The position numbers and the translations under genes are program-made. From Paracidovorax wautersii (GTDB lineage: Bacteria; Pseudomonadota; Gammaproteobacteria; Burkholderiales; Burkholderiaceae_C), in contig NZ_JAVIZX010000001.1 in assembly GCF_031453675.1 (NCBI RefSeq), forward strand, positions 1,488,001-1,552,000: a DNA stretch of 64,000 nt, written 5' to 3'. Below the pieces are notes generated by a model that made no database searches, had not been told where the DNA came from, and saw only the letters and a program-made list of their open reading frames with translations. Positions 47,507-56,096 of this stretch are shown piece after piece. Every line of letters begins with the position of its first letter. Within the stretch, counting starts at the first letter, position 1.

Positions 47507-48214
47507 ATGTTCACCGGCATCGTCCAGGCCACGGCAGGCATTGCCGCCATCCACGACCGCGCAGGCCTGCGCACCTTCACGCTCGACTTTCCCGAGGGCT
47601 TCTGCGAAGACCTCGCCATCGGCGCCAGCGTCTCCACCGACGGCGTGTGCCTCACGGTGACCGAGATCCTGTCGCCCACGCAGGCCAACTTCGACGTGAT
47701 GCTGCAGAGCCTGAACATCACCACGCTGGGCCGCTATGCCCAGGGCGACCGCGTGAACGTGGAGCGGGCGGCCAAGGACGGCGCCGAGATCGGCGGCCAC
47801 CCGCTGTCGGGCCATGTGGACTTCACAGGCACGCTCATCGAGCGGCGCGAATTCGACAACAACCTGGTGTGGCGCGTGGCCGTGCCGGAGGCGTTTCGCC
47901 GCTACATCTTTGCCAAGGGCTACATCGCCATTCACGGCGCCAGCCTGACGGTGGCCGAGGTGAACCGCCAGGAGGGCTGGTTCGAGGTGTGGCTGATCCC
48001 TGAGACGCGGCGCGCCACCGTGTTTGAAACCAAGCAGGTGGGCGACCGCCTGAACATCGAAATCGAACGCAGCACCCAGGTGGTGGTGGACACCGTGCGC
48101 GAAGCAGTGCAGGAAAGCCTGGGCCGCCTGCAGCCCGTGCTGGAGGCGCTGCTGAAAGAAAAGGGCCTGTCGCTCGACGACTTCGTGCAGGCGCCCGTGC
48201 TGCCGCAGGGATAA
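47507..48214 (+). CDS. ribC: Riboflavin synthase, alpha subunit
   Basis: Dismutates two 6,7-dimethyl-8-ribityllumazine to riboflavin. 235 residues, two lumazine-binding repeats: MFTGIVQATAGI with VSTDGVCLTVTEI and MLQSLNITTLG in the first, and GGHPLSGHVDFTGTL with IAIHGASLTVAEV and WLIPETRRATVF in the second. It matches the E. coli RibC subfamily closely; the C-terminus is about 20 residues longer (VREAVQESLGRLQPVLEALL). No other rib gene is adjacent, and no FMN-riboswitch pattern is visible upstream. Confidence 0.93.
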   Translation: MFTGIVQATAGIAAIHDRAGLRTFTLDFPEGFCEDLAIGASVSTDGVCLTVTEILSPTQANFDVMLQSLNITTLGRYAQGDRVNVERAAKDGAEIGGHPLSGHVDFTGTLIERREFDNNLVWRVAVPEAFRRYIFAKGYIAIHGASLTVAEVNRQEGWFEVWLIPETRRATVFETKQVGDRLNIEIERSTQVVVDTVREAVQESLGRLQPVLEALLKEKGLSLDDFVQAPVLPQG

Positions 48215-48237
48215 GGGAAGAAGGCGGCGTTGGCGCG

Positions 48238-48741
48238 ATGACGACGACAACGGTGCGCCCGTTGGTCACCGCCGACCTGCCCGGCCTGCTTGCGGTGCAG
48301 CTGGCCTGCTACGGCGAGGGCTACGTGGAAAGCGGCGAGGTGTTCGCCCGGCGCCTGGCCAGTGCGGCCAACTGCTCGCTGGTGCTGGAGCGCGCGGGCG
48401 TGGTGTGCGCGTACCTGGCAGCCTACGGGTCTGTGCGGGGCAAGGTGACACCGCTGCACGGCGACTTTGAAGAGGTGCCGCAACCCGACACGCTGTACCT
48501 GCACGACATGGCCGTGCTGCCCGCGTGCGCAGGCCAGGGCTTGGCCCGCGCGCTGCTGCGGCCGATGTGGGACGTTGCGCGCAGCCGGGGCCTGCGGCAC
48601 TCCGCGCTGGTGTCGGTGCAAGGATCGCAAAACTATTGGGAGCGCCAGGGCTACGCGGTGCAACCCCTGGCCGATGCGGTGCAACGCGCGCAGCTGGCCC
48701 GCTACGGCGAAGGCGCCGTGTACATGGTGCGGGCGCTGTAG
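48238..48741 (+). CDS. GNAT-family acetyltransferase
   Basis: 167 residues with the GNAT order: VRPLVTADLPGLLAVQLACY (N-terminal beta1-alpha1), LYLHDMAVLPACAGQGLARA (beta4 and the acetyl-CoA loop, here CAGQGLA in place of RGxGxG), LRHSALVSVQGSQNYWERQG and YAV at the end. The acceptor is unknown. It begins 23 bp after riboflavin synthase on the same strand. Confidence 0.85.
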   Translation: MTTTTVRPLVTADLPGLLAVQLACYGEGYVESGEVFARRLASAANCSLVLERAGVVCAYLAAYGSVRGKVTPLHGDFEEVPQPDTLYLHDMAVLPACAGQGLARALLRPMWDVARSRGLRHSALVSVQGSQNYWERQGYAVQPLADAVQRAQLARYGEGAVYMVRAL

Positions 48742-48835
48742 CCGCCCTGGGCTCGCGCCGCCACACCTTGGAACTTGAAATGGGGCGCGGCAGTCCGAGC
48801 GCAGCGCGTCATGCTGCCTCGTCATAATGCGCGCC

Positions 48836-49324
48836 ATGCCCAACCGCTGGAAACCCAACGTCACCGTGGCCGCGCTCGTCGAGCGCGAGGGCCGCTTTCT
48901 GCTGGTCGAGGAAGAAACCACCGACGGCCTCAAGCTCAACAACCCCGCCGGCCACCTGGACCCGGGCGAGTCGCCCATCCAGGCCTGCGCGCGCGAGGTG
49001 CTGGAAGAAACCGCGCACGAATTCGTGCCTACGGCGCTGGTCGGCGTGTACCTGAACCGCTTTATCAAGACGCGCACCGGAGACGACATCACCTACATGC
49101 GCTTTGCGTTTGCCGGCACGCTCGGCACGCACCACGGCTGGCGGGCGCTCGACACCGGCATCGTGCGCACGCTGTGGATGACGCCCGACGAGATCCGCGC
49201 CTGCCCCGAGCGCCACCGCAGCCCGCTGCTGCTGCGCTGCCTGGAGGACTACCTGGCGGGCCAGCGGTTTCCGCTGTCGCTGGTGCACACCGATCCCTCG
49301 GTGACTGAGCCAGCGGCCGGCTGA
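48836..49324 (+). CDS. Nudix hydrolase, NudJ-like
   Basis: 162 residues. The Nudix box runs GHLDPGESPIQACAREVLEE and then T, fitting GX5EX7REUXEE. The NudJ-type features LLVEEETTDGLKLNNPAGHL and FIKTRTGDDITYMRFAF support a phosphatase acting on thiamin pyrimidine pyrophosphates or nucleoside phosphates. CATAAT at 48824-48829 is a plausible -10 so close to the ATG that the message would be nearly leaderless; an in-frame ATG at 48827 overlaps it and is therefore less likely. Confidence 0.9.
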   Translation: MPNRWKPNVTVAALVEREGRFLLVEEETTDGLKLNNPAGHLDPGESPIQACAREVLEETAHEFVPTALVGVYLNRFIKTRTGDDITYMRFAFAGTLGTHHGWRALDTGIVRTLWMTPDEIRACPERHRSPLLLRCLEDYLAGQRFPLSLVHTDPSVTEPAAG

Positions 49325-49385
49325 GCGGAGCGCGTGCCGCGCCCCGGGCCGTTGGGGTAGCCGGTGGTCCCCACGCTGCGCCTTG

Positions 49386-50384
49386 TCATGCCTCCACGGC
49401 GATCCTGTGGGTCTTGACTATGTTCCTGTAGAACTGGATGCGCTGCTGCACTTCCTTGCGGAAGTCGACGGGCTTGAGGGCTTCCGGCAGCATTGCGCCG
49501 CGGTCGTTCCAGGCCTTGTGCGTGGCGGGGTCTCGCAGCACCGTGCGCATGGCCTCATACAACTGGGCAATGATGGGCTCGGGGGTCTTGGCAGGTGCCG
49601 CCAGGCCCGTCCAGGAAGTCAGGTTCAGTTCGGGCAGCTTGAGTTCGTCGAACGTGGGTACATCGGGCAGTTGCGGCGCGCGGATGGGCGAGGCCACCGC
49701 CAGCGCGCGCAGGCGGCCGCTTTGCACCATGCTGAGGTTGGATGAGAGGTTGTTCCAGGTCATGTGCACCTGGCCCGACTGCAGGTCGGTGAGCGCCGGG
49801 CCAGCGCCTCGATACGGGATGTGGGTGATGGACAGGCCCAGCTTGGCCTTGAGCAACTCCATGCTCAGGTAGGCCACCGAGGCGTTGCCTGAGGAGGCGT
49901 AGTTCAGCTTGCCGGGGTTCTCCTTCACGTACTTCACGAACTCGGTGAAGTTTTTCACCGGCAGGCCCGGGGTCACCAGCAGCACATTGGCCAGCCGGTC
50001 GATCATCGTGATGGGCGCGAAGTCGTTCACTGCGTCGTAGGGCAGGTTGGGCGTGAGGATCGGGTTGATCACGTGCGTGGTCTGCGAGGTGACGACCAGC
50101 GTGTAGCCATCGGGCTGCGCCTTGGCGACTTGCGTGCTGCCGATGGCGCCACCGGCGCCGCCCTTGTTCTCCACGATCACGGTCTGCCCCAGCACGCGCC
50201 CGAGCCGGTCGGCCATGGCGCGGCCGGCGCTGTCCACCGAACCGCCGGGCGGGAACGGCACCACCAGCGTGATCGGGCGGGAAGGGTAGCGGTCGGTGGC
50301 CTGGGCCAGCGCCGGCAGGGCGGTGGCGCTGGCCAGGGCGGCGCTGGTCTGGATGAAGCGGCGGCGGGTGACGGACGTGGGCAT
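49386..50384 (-). CDS. Bug/TctC-family periplasmic solute-binding protein
   Basis: 332 residues. The signal peptide has a twin-arginine-like start TRRRFIQTSAALAS, with cleavage near ALA-QATD. The mature protein shows the Bug pattern: YPSRPITLVVPFPPGGSVDS, VENKGGAGGAIGSTQVAKA, GYTLVVTSQTTHVINPIL and ITHIPYRGAGPALTDLQSGQ. The family binds small carboxylates or amides. It lies 24 bp downstream of the N-formylglutamate amidohydrolase gene, so formylglutamate or a related N-acyl amino acid is a reasonable ligand; no TctA/TctB membrane genes are nearby. Confidence 0.92.
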   Translation of the reverse strand: MPTSVTRRRFIQTSAALASATALPALAQATDRYPSRPITLVVPFPPGGSVDSAGRAMADRLGRVLGQTVIVENKGGAGGAIGSTQVAKAQPDGYTLVVTSQTTHVINPILTPNLPYDAVNDFAPITMIDRLANVLLVTPGLPVKNFTEFVKYVKENPGKLNYASSGNASVAYLSMELLKAKLGLSITHIPYRGAGPALTDLQSGQVHMTWNNLSSNLSMVQSGRLRALAVASPIRAPQLPDVPTFDELKLPELNLTSWTGLAAPAKTPEPIIAQLYEAMRTVLRDPATHKAWNDRGAMLPEALKPVDFRKEVQQRIQFYRNIVKTHRIAVEA

Positions 50385-50408
50385 GGCGGGATCCTCAGGG
50401 TCAGGGGT

Positions 50409-51317
50409 TCAAGTGGGGGTCGAAACGGAAGGGGCAGCGCAGGACGGGCGGATGCGCGCAGCCAGGTCGTGCAGCACGCCCGCGATGTCCTCGCGCAGGC
50501 GGTGCGCCTGGGGCAGAAGCTCGCGGGTGTGCTCGTTCAGGTAGAGCGCGCGGTTGATCTCGATCTGCAGGCTCTGGTGTCCGCGCAAGGGCGCGCCGAA
50601 CGTGCGCAGCAGCGCCTGCCCCGCGTAGGGGTCGTTGATGGCCACGGTATAGCCGCGCTGGCGAAACGCCTGCGCGACCTGCCGCGTGAATTCGCCATCG
50701 CAGCTCTCCCCGTGCAGGTCGCCCAGCACCACGTCGGCCAGCGGGCCGGGGGCCACGCGGCCCAGGCGTTCATAGGCGTTGCTGGGCATGGAGTGCAGGT
50801 TCAGATGCCAGCGTGCGCCCTCGGGGCCTGCGGCGGCCGCCTCCAGCGCCTCGGCCAGCGCCTGCCGGTAGGGACGCCAGTAGTGGTCGATGCGGTGGGC
50901 CACTTCGTGTGCCGCGAGGCGGCGCGCATAGATGGGCTGGCGGGCTGGGGTGTGGGTGGGCACCAGCCCCATGCCCAGCTCCAGGGTGCGCGCGGTGGGC
51001 GCCGTGGGACCGGGCCAGGCGTCGGCCAGCATGGCGGGGTGGATGTCCTGCACGTCCCGGTTGGGGTCGATGTAGCTGCGCGGGAAGGTGGCCTGCACCA
51101 GGGTGCCGCCAACCTGGGGCACGGCGTCCCACAGCCAGTGCACATGCGTGTCCTCGCAGCGGCGCAGGTCGCCGGTGGCGACGGCATAGCCAAAGTCGGG
51201 GGGGTAGTCCGTGCCGCTGTGGGGCGAGTCGCACACTAGCGGGATGGCGGTGCCGGCGGCGGGCCCCAGCACCTGCACGGGCTCACGGGGGATGGGAAAC
51301 GAAGGTAAGGCGGGCAT
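50409..51317 (-). CDS. hutG: N-formylglutamate amidohydrolase family protein
   Basis: Hydrolyses N-formyl-L-glutamate to glutamate and formate, the last step of one histidine-degradation route. 302 residues with the family segments VCDSPHSGTDYPPDFGYAVA, RRCEDTHVHWLWD, ATFPRSYIDPNRD, WHLNLHSMPSN, GDLHGESCDGEFTRQVAQAF and HQSLQIEINRALYLNE; the His, Asp and Glu here would bind zinc. The start at 51317 is where the conserved region begins. No other hut genes are in the window, so the true substrate may be another N-formyl or N-acyl amino acid. Confidence 0.85.
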   Translation of the reverse strand: MPALPSFPIPREPVQVLGPAAGTAIPLVCDSPHSGTDYPPDFGYAVATGDLRRCEDTHVHWLWDAVPQVGGTLVQATFPRSYIDPNRDVQDIHPAMLADAWPGPTAPTARTLELGMGLVPTHTPARQPIYARRLAAHEVAHRIDHYWRPYRQALAEALEAAAAGPEGARWHLNLHSMPSNAYERLGRVAPGPLADVVLGDLHGESCDGEFTRQVAQAFRQRGYTVAINDPYAGQALLRTFGAPLRGHQSLQIEINRALYLNEHTRELLPQAHRLREDIAGVLHDLAARIRPSCAAPSVSTPT

Positions 51318-51386
51318 GGTCTGGCGCGGGGTCGCTGAGTTCGATACGGATGGGCCAAGCGTAGGCAGCCCTGCGCCTGCGGGCAA

Positions 51387-51402
51387 ACGACAATTTCGTC
51401 GT
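51387..51402. promoter_or_regulatory. Inverted repeat between hutG-like and LysR genes
   Basis: ACGACAATTTCGTCGT: 5-bp arms ACGAC/GTCGT around AATTTC, 27 bp from the LysR start and 70 bp from the hutG-like start. A site of this kind between divergent LysR and target genes is a likely LysR-binding element. Confidence 0.5.
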
Positions 51403-51428
51403 GCGTGATAACCGGATGTAATCACCCC

Positions 51429-52334
51429 ATGCAGTTCAAATCCCCCTCGCTGCCCGAGTTGCACGCGTTCCTGGCGGTGTGCCAGCTGGGCAGCTTCCGG
51501 CAGGCCGCGGGGGTGCTGTTCGTGACACAGGCCGCCGTGAGCCGGGCCGTGCAGCGGCTGGAGCAGCGGCTGGAGTGCACGCTGCTGGACCGCAGCGGCC
51601 CGCGCGTGCTGCCCACGGCCCGGGGCCGCGAGTTCCAGCAGCTGGTCGAGGCCCACGTGGCGGGCCTGGAAACCGCCGTGGGCCGCTTTGGCGTGCGCAC
51701 TGCCACCGCCCGACGCCGGTTGCGCGTGTGCGTGGTGCCCACCCTGGCCGCGCGCTGGCTGGTGCCACGGCTCTGGCGCTTTGGCGGGCTGCACCCCGAC
51801 GTGGAGATCGAGCTGCGACCCTTCCACCACGACGAGGACTTCACCCGCGACGACGTGGACCTGTGGATCCACCTCAAGCGCCCGGCGCGCGGCTGGCCAC
51901 GCGGCATCCGGGCACGCTACCTGACCGGGCGTGAGATCGTGCCCGCGTGCACCCCGGCCCTGGCCGCTGCGCTGCGCGAGCCGCGCGACCTGCTGCGGGC
52001 CACCCTGCTGCACCACACCAACTACCCTGAAAACTGGGCGCTGTGGCTGCGCGCGGTGGGCGGTGTAAAAACCGAGCCCGTGCTCGGCCCGGGGTTCGAC
52101 CTAGGCAACCACCTGATCGTCGCGGCCTGCGCTGGCATGGGCGTCACCCTGATCCAGCCACTGCTGATCGAAGCCGAACTGGCCTCGGGCCAGCTGATGT
52201 TGCCCTTCACCCAGGCCGTGGACACGGGGCGCGGCTACTACCTGTGCAGCCGCGCGGCGCTGGCCGAGAACGAAGCCTTTGTGCTGTTCACACGCTGGCT
52301 GCTGGACGAAGCCAGGCCAGCAAGGCGCAGGTGA
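51429..52334 (+). CDS. LysR-family regulator, GcvA-like
   Basis: 301 residues. The winged helix (about 5-66) has LPELHAFLAVCQLGSFRQAA, TQAAVSRAVQRLEQRLECTL and DRSGPRVLPTARG. The effector domain has the GcvA-type VCVVPTLAARWLVPRLWRF and DVDLWIHL. It is divergent from the hutG-like and Bug genes, with an inverted repeat in the 111-bp gap, so it most likely controls them. Start at ATG 51429. Confidence 0.9.
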   Translation: MQFKSPSLPELHAFLAVCQLGSFRQAAGVLFVTQAAVSRAVQRLEQRLECTLLDRSGPRVLPTARGREFQQLVEAHVAGLETAVGRFGVRTATARRRLRVCVVPTLAARWLVPRLWRFGGLHPDVEIELRPFHHDEDFTRDDVDLWIHLKRPARGWPRGIRARYLTGREIVPACTPALAAALREPRDLLRATLLHHTNYPENWALWLRAVGGVKTEPVLGPGFDLGNHLIVAACAGMGVTLIQPLLIEAELASGQLMLPFTQAVDTGRGYYLCSRAALAENEAFVLFTRWLLDEARPARRR

Positions 52335-52457
52335 AGCTGCCGCCTTGCACGAAAGCCTGAGCGCAGCGCACGCCGCCGTGGGCCGCCGGCCGCTTCCGAT
52401 CACTCCGCCGTGAGCTTGCGCTCCGCCCTGACAGGCCGCGTGGACACGGCAAAAAAA

Positions 52458-52463
52458 TACAAT
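52458..52463 (+). promoter_or_regulatory. -10-like element upstream of mnmA
   Basis: TACAAT after an A7 run, ending 7 bp before the mnmA ATG. If used, transcription would start at or beside the ATG (leaderless message). No clear -35. Confidence 0.4.
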
Positions 52464-52470
52464 CAGGGCA

Positions 52471-53664
52471 ATGACTGCTCCCACCAAACAGCGCGTTGTC
52501 GTAGGCCTCTCCGGCGGCGTGGACTCCGCCGTGACCGCCCACCTGCTCAAAAAGCAGGGCCATGAGGTCGTCGGCATCTTCATGAAGAACTGGGAAGATG
52601 ACGACGACAGCGAGTTCTGCTCGTCCAACATCGACTTCGTGGACGCGGCCGCCGTGGCCGACGTGATCGGCATCGAGATCGAGCACGTGAACTTCGCGGC
52701 CGACTACAAGGACCGCGTGTTCGCCGAGTTCCTGCGCGAATACCAGGCCGGCCGCACGCCCAACCCCGACGTGCTGTGCAATGCCGAGATCAAGTTCAAG
52801 GCGTTTCTGGACCACGCCATGCGCCTGGGGGCCGAGAAGATCGCGACGGGCCATTACGCCCGGGTCCGCCGCGTGGCGGCCGACCCGGGCTCCATGCCCC
52901 AGGGGCATGACAGGATGGAATCGCACGCGACCGCGCGCGATGGCGCCCTTGAATCGGAGTGGCGGTACGAGCTGCTCAAGGGCCTGGACCCGTCCAAGGA
53001 CCAGAGCTACTTCCTGCACCGGCTGAACCAGGCCCAGCTGTCGAAGACGCTGTTCCCCGTGGGCGAACTGCACAAGACCGAGGTGCGGCGCATTGCCGAA
53101 GAGATCGGCCTGCCCAACGCCAAGAAGAAGGATTCGACCGGCATCTGCTTCATCGGCGAGCGGCCGTTCCGCGAGTTTCTGAACCGCTACATCAGCCACG
53201 CGCCCGGCCCCATCCAGGACGACCGCGGCCGCACGCTGGGCAAGCACGTGGGCCTGTCGTTCTATACGCTGGGCCAGCGCCAGGGCCTGGGGATCGGCGG
53301 CGTGAAGGACAAGGGCGCGCAGCGCGGCGGTGGGGAGCACGAGCCGTGGTTCGTGGCCCGCAAGGACCTGGAGAAGAACACGCTGCGCGTGGTGCAGGGC
53401 CACGACCACCCCTGGCTGCTGTCGCACACGCTGGAGGCCGCCGATGCGAGCTGGGTCGCCGGCCACCCGCCTGCGCTGGGCGCCTGCGCCGCCAAGACAC
53501 GCTACCGCCAGCAGGACGCCGCCTGCACCGTGCTGCAGGCCGAGGGCCGCAGCTTCCGCCTGGAGTTCCCCGACGCGCAGTGGGCCGTCACGCCCGGGCA
53601 GTCGGCCGTGCTGTACGACGGCGAAGTCTGTCTGGGGGGCGGCGTGATTTCGGCCTGCGCCTGA
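52471..53664 (+). CDS. mnmA: tRNA-specific 2-thiouridylase
   Basis: Adds sulfur to U34 of tRNA-Lys, -Glu and -Gln. 397 residues. The PP-loop is [10 protein letters not shown] (13-22), the first catalytic Cys is in [12 protein letters not shown] (about 109), GHYARV binds tRNA, and the second Cys is in [17 protein letters not shown] (about 224). The C-terminal barrel has [10 protein letters not shown] and ends [21 protein letters not shown] short insert between about 131 and 168 ([20 protein letters not shown]) is unlike the E. coli enzyme. Monocistronic. Confidence 0.96.
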   Translation: MTAPTKQRVVVGLSGGVDSAVTAHLLKKQGHEVVGIFMKNWEDDDDSEFCSSNIDFVDAAAVADVIGIEIEHVNFAADYKDRVFAEFLREYQAGRTPNPDVLCNAEIKFKAFLDHAMRLGAEKIATGHYARVRRVAADPGSMPQGHDRMESHATARDGALESEWRYELLKGLDPSKDQSYFLHRLNQAQLSKTLFPVGELHKTEVRRIAEEIGLPNAKKKDSTGICFIGERPFREFLNRYISHAPGPIQDDRGRTLGKHVGLSFYTLGQRQGLGIGGVKDKGAQRGGGEHEPWFVARKDLEKNTLRVVQGHDHPWLLSHTLEAADASWVAGHPPALGACAAKTRYRQQDAACTVLQAEGRSFRLEFPDAQWAVTPGQSAVLYDGEVCLGGGVISACA

Positions 53665-54137
53665 GCGCCGCTCAGCGCGCCCTCCCAGGCTTTCGCGCTG
53701 CATCGCACTAGCGCTGCACAAACATGGCCGCGGCCGGTGGCGTGCCGGTGCGGCCGGCCGCGCTCGCTTCCACCGCCTTCGCCTTTCACGATGCCCGCCA
53801 GCGCCGATGGCTGGGCCGTGGCGCCTCTCTGTCCTGACCGGCCTGTCCTGCAGGCGACGCCCCGCCCCCTTGCGCCTTGGGGGTTTCAAGCGCCCAATGC
53901 ACCGCACAGCGGCGCGGCCGCAGCGGACACGGCGCCTCCCGGCGGCCAAAGCGCTGCGGGGCAGCAACACTTCTTACGCGGCGCTGACGCGCTTTGAAAT
54001 CGGCTCACCGGCAGGCTGCAGGTTTTTCACGCAGCCCGGGGAACTTTGTTTCTAAAGTGGATCGGTTTGTGCCAGCTCAGAGCCGCGAGAGACGGCCGCC
54101 GGTGCGATTTCCTCAACGCATCTCGGAGACAAGCCAC
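53665..54137 (+). other. Intergenic region and probable leader of lactate permease
   Basis: 473 bp with no supported gene. The left half is GC-rich with short frames only. The right part becomes more AT-rich (GTTTCTAAAGTGGATCGGTT), a plausible promoter zone about 80 bp before the permease, and ends with a GGAGA ribosome-binding site. No Fur-like, LldR-like or T-run terminator sequence stood out. Confidence 0.5.
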
Positions 54138-55799
54138 ATGATTTGGCAGCAAATTTACGATCCGTTCGGCAACATGGTCATCTCCACCGCGCTCGCCGCG
54201 ATTCCGGTGGTGGTCATGCTGGCGGCGCTCGGCTTCTTTCACATCAAGGCGCACATCGCCGCGGGCCTGGGCCTGATCGCCGCGCTCATCGTGGCCATCT
54301 TCGCCTACGGCATGCCCGCCGAGATGGCCGGCCGCGCGGCGCTGTTCGGTGGTTTCACCGGCCTGCTGCCCATCGGCTGGATCGTGCTGAACATCATCTT
54401 TCTGCACCAGCTGACCGAGCAGAACGGCAGCTTCAAGGTGCTGCAGGATTCGCTTTCGGGCATCACCGAAGACCGCCGCATCCAGCTGCTGCTCATCGCG
54501 TTCTGCTTCGGCGCGTTCTTCGAGGGCGCGGCCGGCTTCGGCACGCCGGTGGCCGTGACGGCCGCCATCCTCATCGGCCTGGGTTTCTCGCCGCTGGCGG
54601 CATCGGGCCTGTCCCTCATCGCCAACACGGCGCCCGTGGCCTTCGGCGCCCTGGGCACGCCCATCATCACGCTGGCCAAGGTGCACGGCTATGACGTGAT
54701 GGAAGTGACGGCCATGGTAGGCCGCCAGCTGCCTTTCTTCTCGCTGCTGGTGCCGTTCTGGCTGATCTGGGCCTTCGCCGGGCGCAAGGGCATGATGGAA
54801 ATCTGGCCGGCCATCCTGGTCACGGGCGTCTCGTTCGCCGTGCCGCAGTTCCTGGTGGCCAACTACATCGGGCCCGAGCTAGTGGACATCATCGCGGCCA
54901 TCGTCTCCATGGTCAGCCTCACGCTGTTCCTGCGCGTGTGGAAGCCCAAGAAGGTGTGGACGTCTCCTTCGCTGCGCGGCAACGACGTGAGCGCGTCGGA
55001 AGCCAAGCCGCCACAGCCCGTGGTGGCCCACAGCCGTGCCGAGCTGGTCGCTGCCTGGATGCCCTGGGTCATCCTGTCGGTGTTCGTGTTTATCTGGGGC
55101 CTGCCGCCCGTGAAGGCCTGGCTCAACAGCCTGTTCGCCCCGGCCTTCCCCATGGGCGGCCTGCACAACCTGATCGAAAAGGTGCCGCCCGTGGTGCCGC
55201 AGCCCACCAAGGAGGGCGCGGTCTACACGCTGAACCTGCTGTCGGCCACCGGCACGGCGATTCTGCTGTCGGCCATCGTCAGCGCGTTCTTCATGAAGTA
55301 CAACCCGGTCGCCATCGTGCGCACCTTCTTCAAGACGATCTGGCTGGTGAAGTATTCGCTGCTCACCATCGTGCTGATGCTGGCGCTGGGCACGCTCACC
55401 CGCTACTCGGGCACCGACACCACGCTGGGCCTGGCGTTCGCCAACACGGGCGTGTTCTACCCGTTCTTCGGCACGCTGATGGGCTGGCTGGGCGTGGCGC
55501 TCACCGGGTCCGACACGGCCTCGAACGTGCTCTTCGGCGGCATGCAGAAGGTGGCGGCCGAGCAGCTGGGCCTGTCGCCCAACCTGATGGGCGCGGCCAA
55601 CAGCTCGGGCGGGGTGATGGGCAAGATGATCGACGCGCAGTCCATCGTGGTGGCCTCCACCGCCACGCGCTGGTTCAACAAGGAAGGCATCATCCTGCGC
55701 TACGTGTTTTTCCACTCCATCGCGCTGGCCTGCCTGGTCGGCCTGTACGTGACGCTGCAGGCGTATGTCTGGCCGTTCTCGCTGATGGTGGTGCGCTGA
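54138..55799 (+). CDS. lctP: L-lactate permease (LctP family)
   Basis: Proton-coupled lactate/glycolate importer, inner membrane. 553 residues, about 12-14 spans. Family landmarks are IYDPFGNMVISTALAAIPVV, FGAFFEGAAGFGTPVAVTAA, NTAPVAFGALGTPIITLAKV, TGSDTASNVLFGGMQKVAAE and NSSGGVMGKMIDAQSIVVAS, all well conserved. The start at 54138 follows GGAGACAAGCC. The lactate dehydrogenase genes often next to it are not present. It ends before a bidirectional terminator. Confidence 0.95.
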   Translation: MIWQQIYDPFGNMVISTALAAIPVVVMLAALGFFHIKAHIAAGLGLIAALIVAIFAYGMPAEMAGRAALFGGFTGLLPIGWIVLNIIFLHQLTEQNGSFKVLQDSLSGITEDRRIQLLLIAFCFGAFFEGAAGFGTPVAVTAAILIGLGFSPLAASGLSLIANTAPVAFGALGTPIITLAKVHGYDVMEVTAMVGRQLPFFSLLVPFWLIWAFAGRKGMMEIWPAILVTGVSFAVPQFLVANYIGPELVDIIAAIVSMVSLTLFLRVWKPKKVWTSPSLRGNDVSASEAKPPQPVVAHSRAELVAAWMPWVILSVFVFIWGLPPVKAWLNSLFAPAFPMGGLHNLIEKVPPVVPQPTKEGAVYTLNLLSATGTAILLSAIVSAFFMKYNPVAIVRTFFKTIWLVKYSLLTIVLMLALGTLTRYSGTDTTLGLAFANTGVFYPFFGTLMGWLGVALTGSDTASNVLFGGMQKVAAEQLGLSPNLMGAANSSGGVMGKMIDAQSIVVASTATRWFNKEGIILRYVFFHSIALACLVGLYVTLQAYVWPFSLMVVR

Positions 55800-55887
55800 G
55801 CGAGCAGCGCTGCACCGCAGTTCCGGCCCCATCGGCCGCCCAGCGCAGGGGAATGAATCAGCGCAGGCAGCGATGTGGGCGATAGCA

Positions 55888-55913
55888 AAAAGGGCGCCGT
55901 ATGGCGCCCTTTT
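55888..55913. terminator. Bidirectional terminator after lctP
   Basis: AAAAGGGCGCC-GTAT-GGCGCCCTTT, an 11-bp stem with A-run on one side and T-run on the other, 88 bp after the permease stop. It can end both the permease message and minus-strand transcription coming from the threonine ammonia-lyase gene. Confidence 0.88.
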
Positions 55914-56019
55914 GTCATCCAGGACCGGCGGTGCCGCGGGGGTTCGTTCGGGCCGCGGCAGCCGGTCTGGGGCCTCAGGCGATGCCTGGCCCGGCCAAGG
56001 ATCATGGGGAAAACAGCGC

Positions 56020-56066
56020 GCGGTGCCCGTCCAATAAGCGAAATCAGCTATTGAAAATATAGCAAT
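56020..56066. repeat. Dispersed small repeat, family A, copy 7
   Basis: CGGTGCCCGTCCAATAAGCG, then AAATCAGCTATTGAAAATAT and AGC, 31 bp after the threonine ammonia-lyase stop (minus strand). It shares CCCGTCCAATAAGCG with copy 5. The rest of the 55800-56096 gap holds only the terminator. Confidence 0.85.
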
Positions 56067-56096
56067 GGCGCGGCGGCGGGCCCCCCGCAGGTCCGG

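Noticed and set aside
45371-48250. Long minus-strand open frame opposite the esterase, hemerythrin and riboflavin synthase genes
   Set aside because: Antisense to three recognisable genes, composition typical of a shadow frame, no ribosome-binding site or motif.
53665-54137. Small open frames between mnmA and lctP
   Set aside because: None has a ribosome-binding site or recognisable protein features, and they overlap one another.
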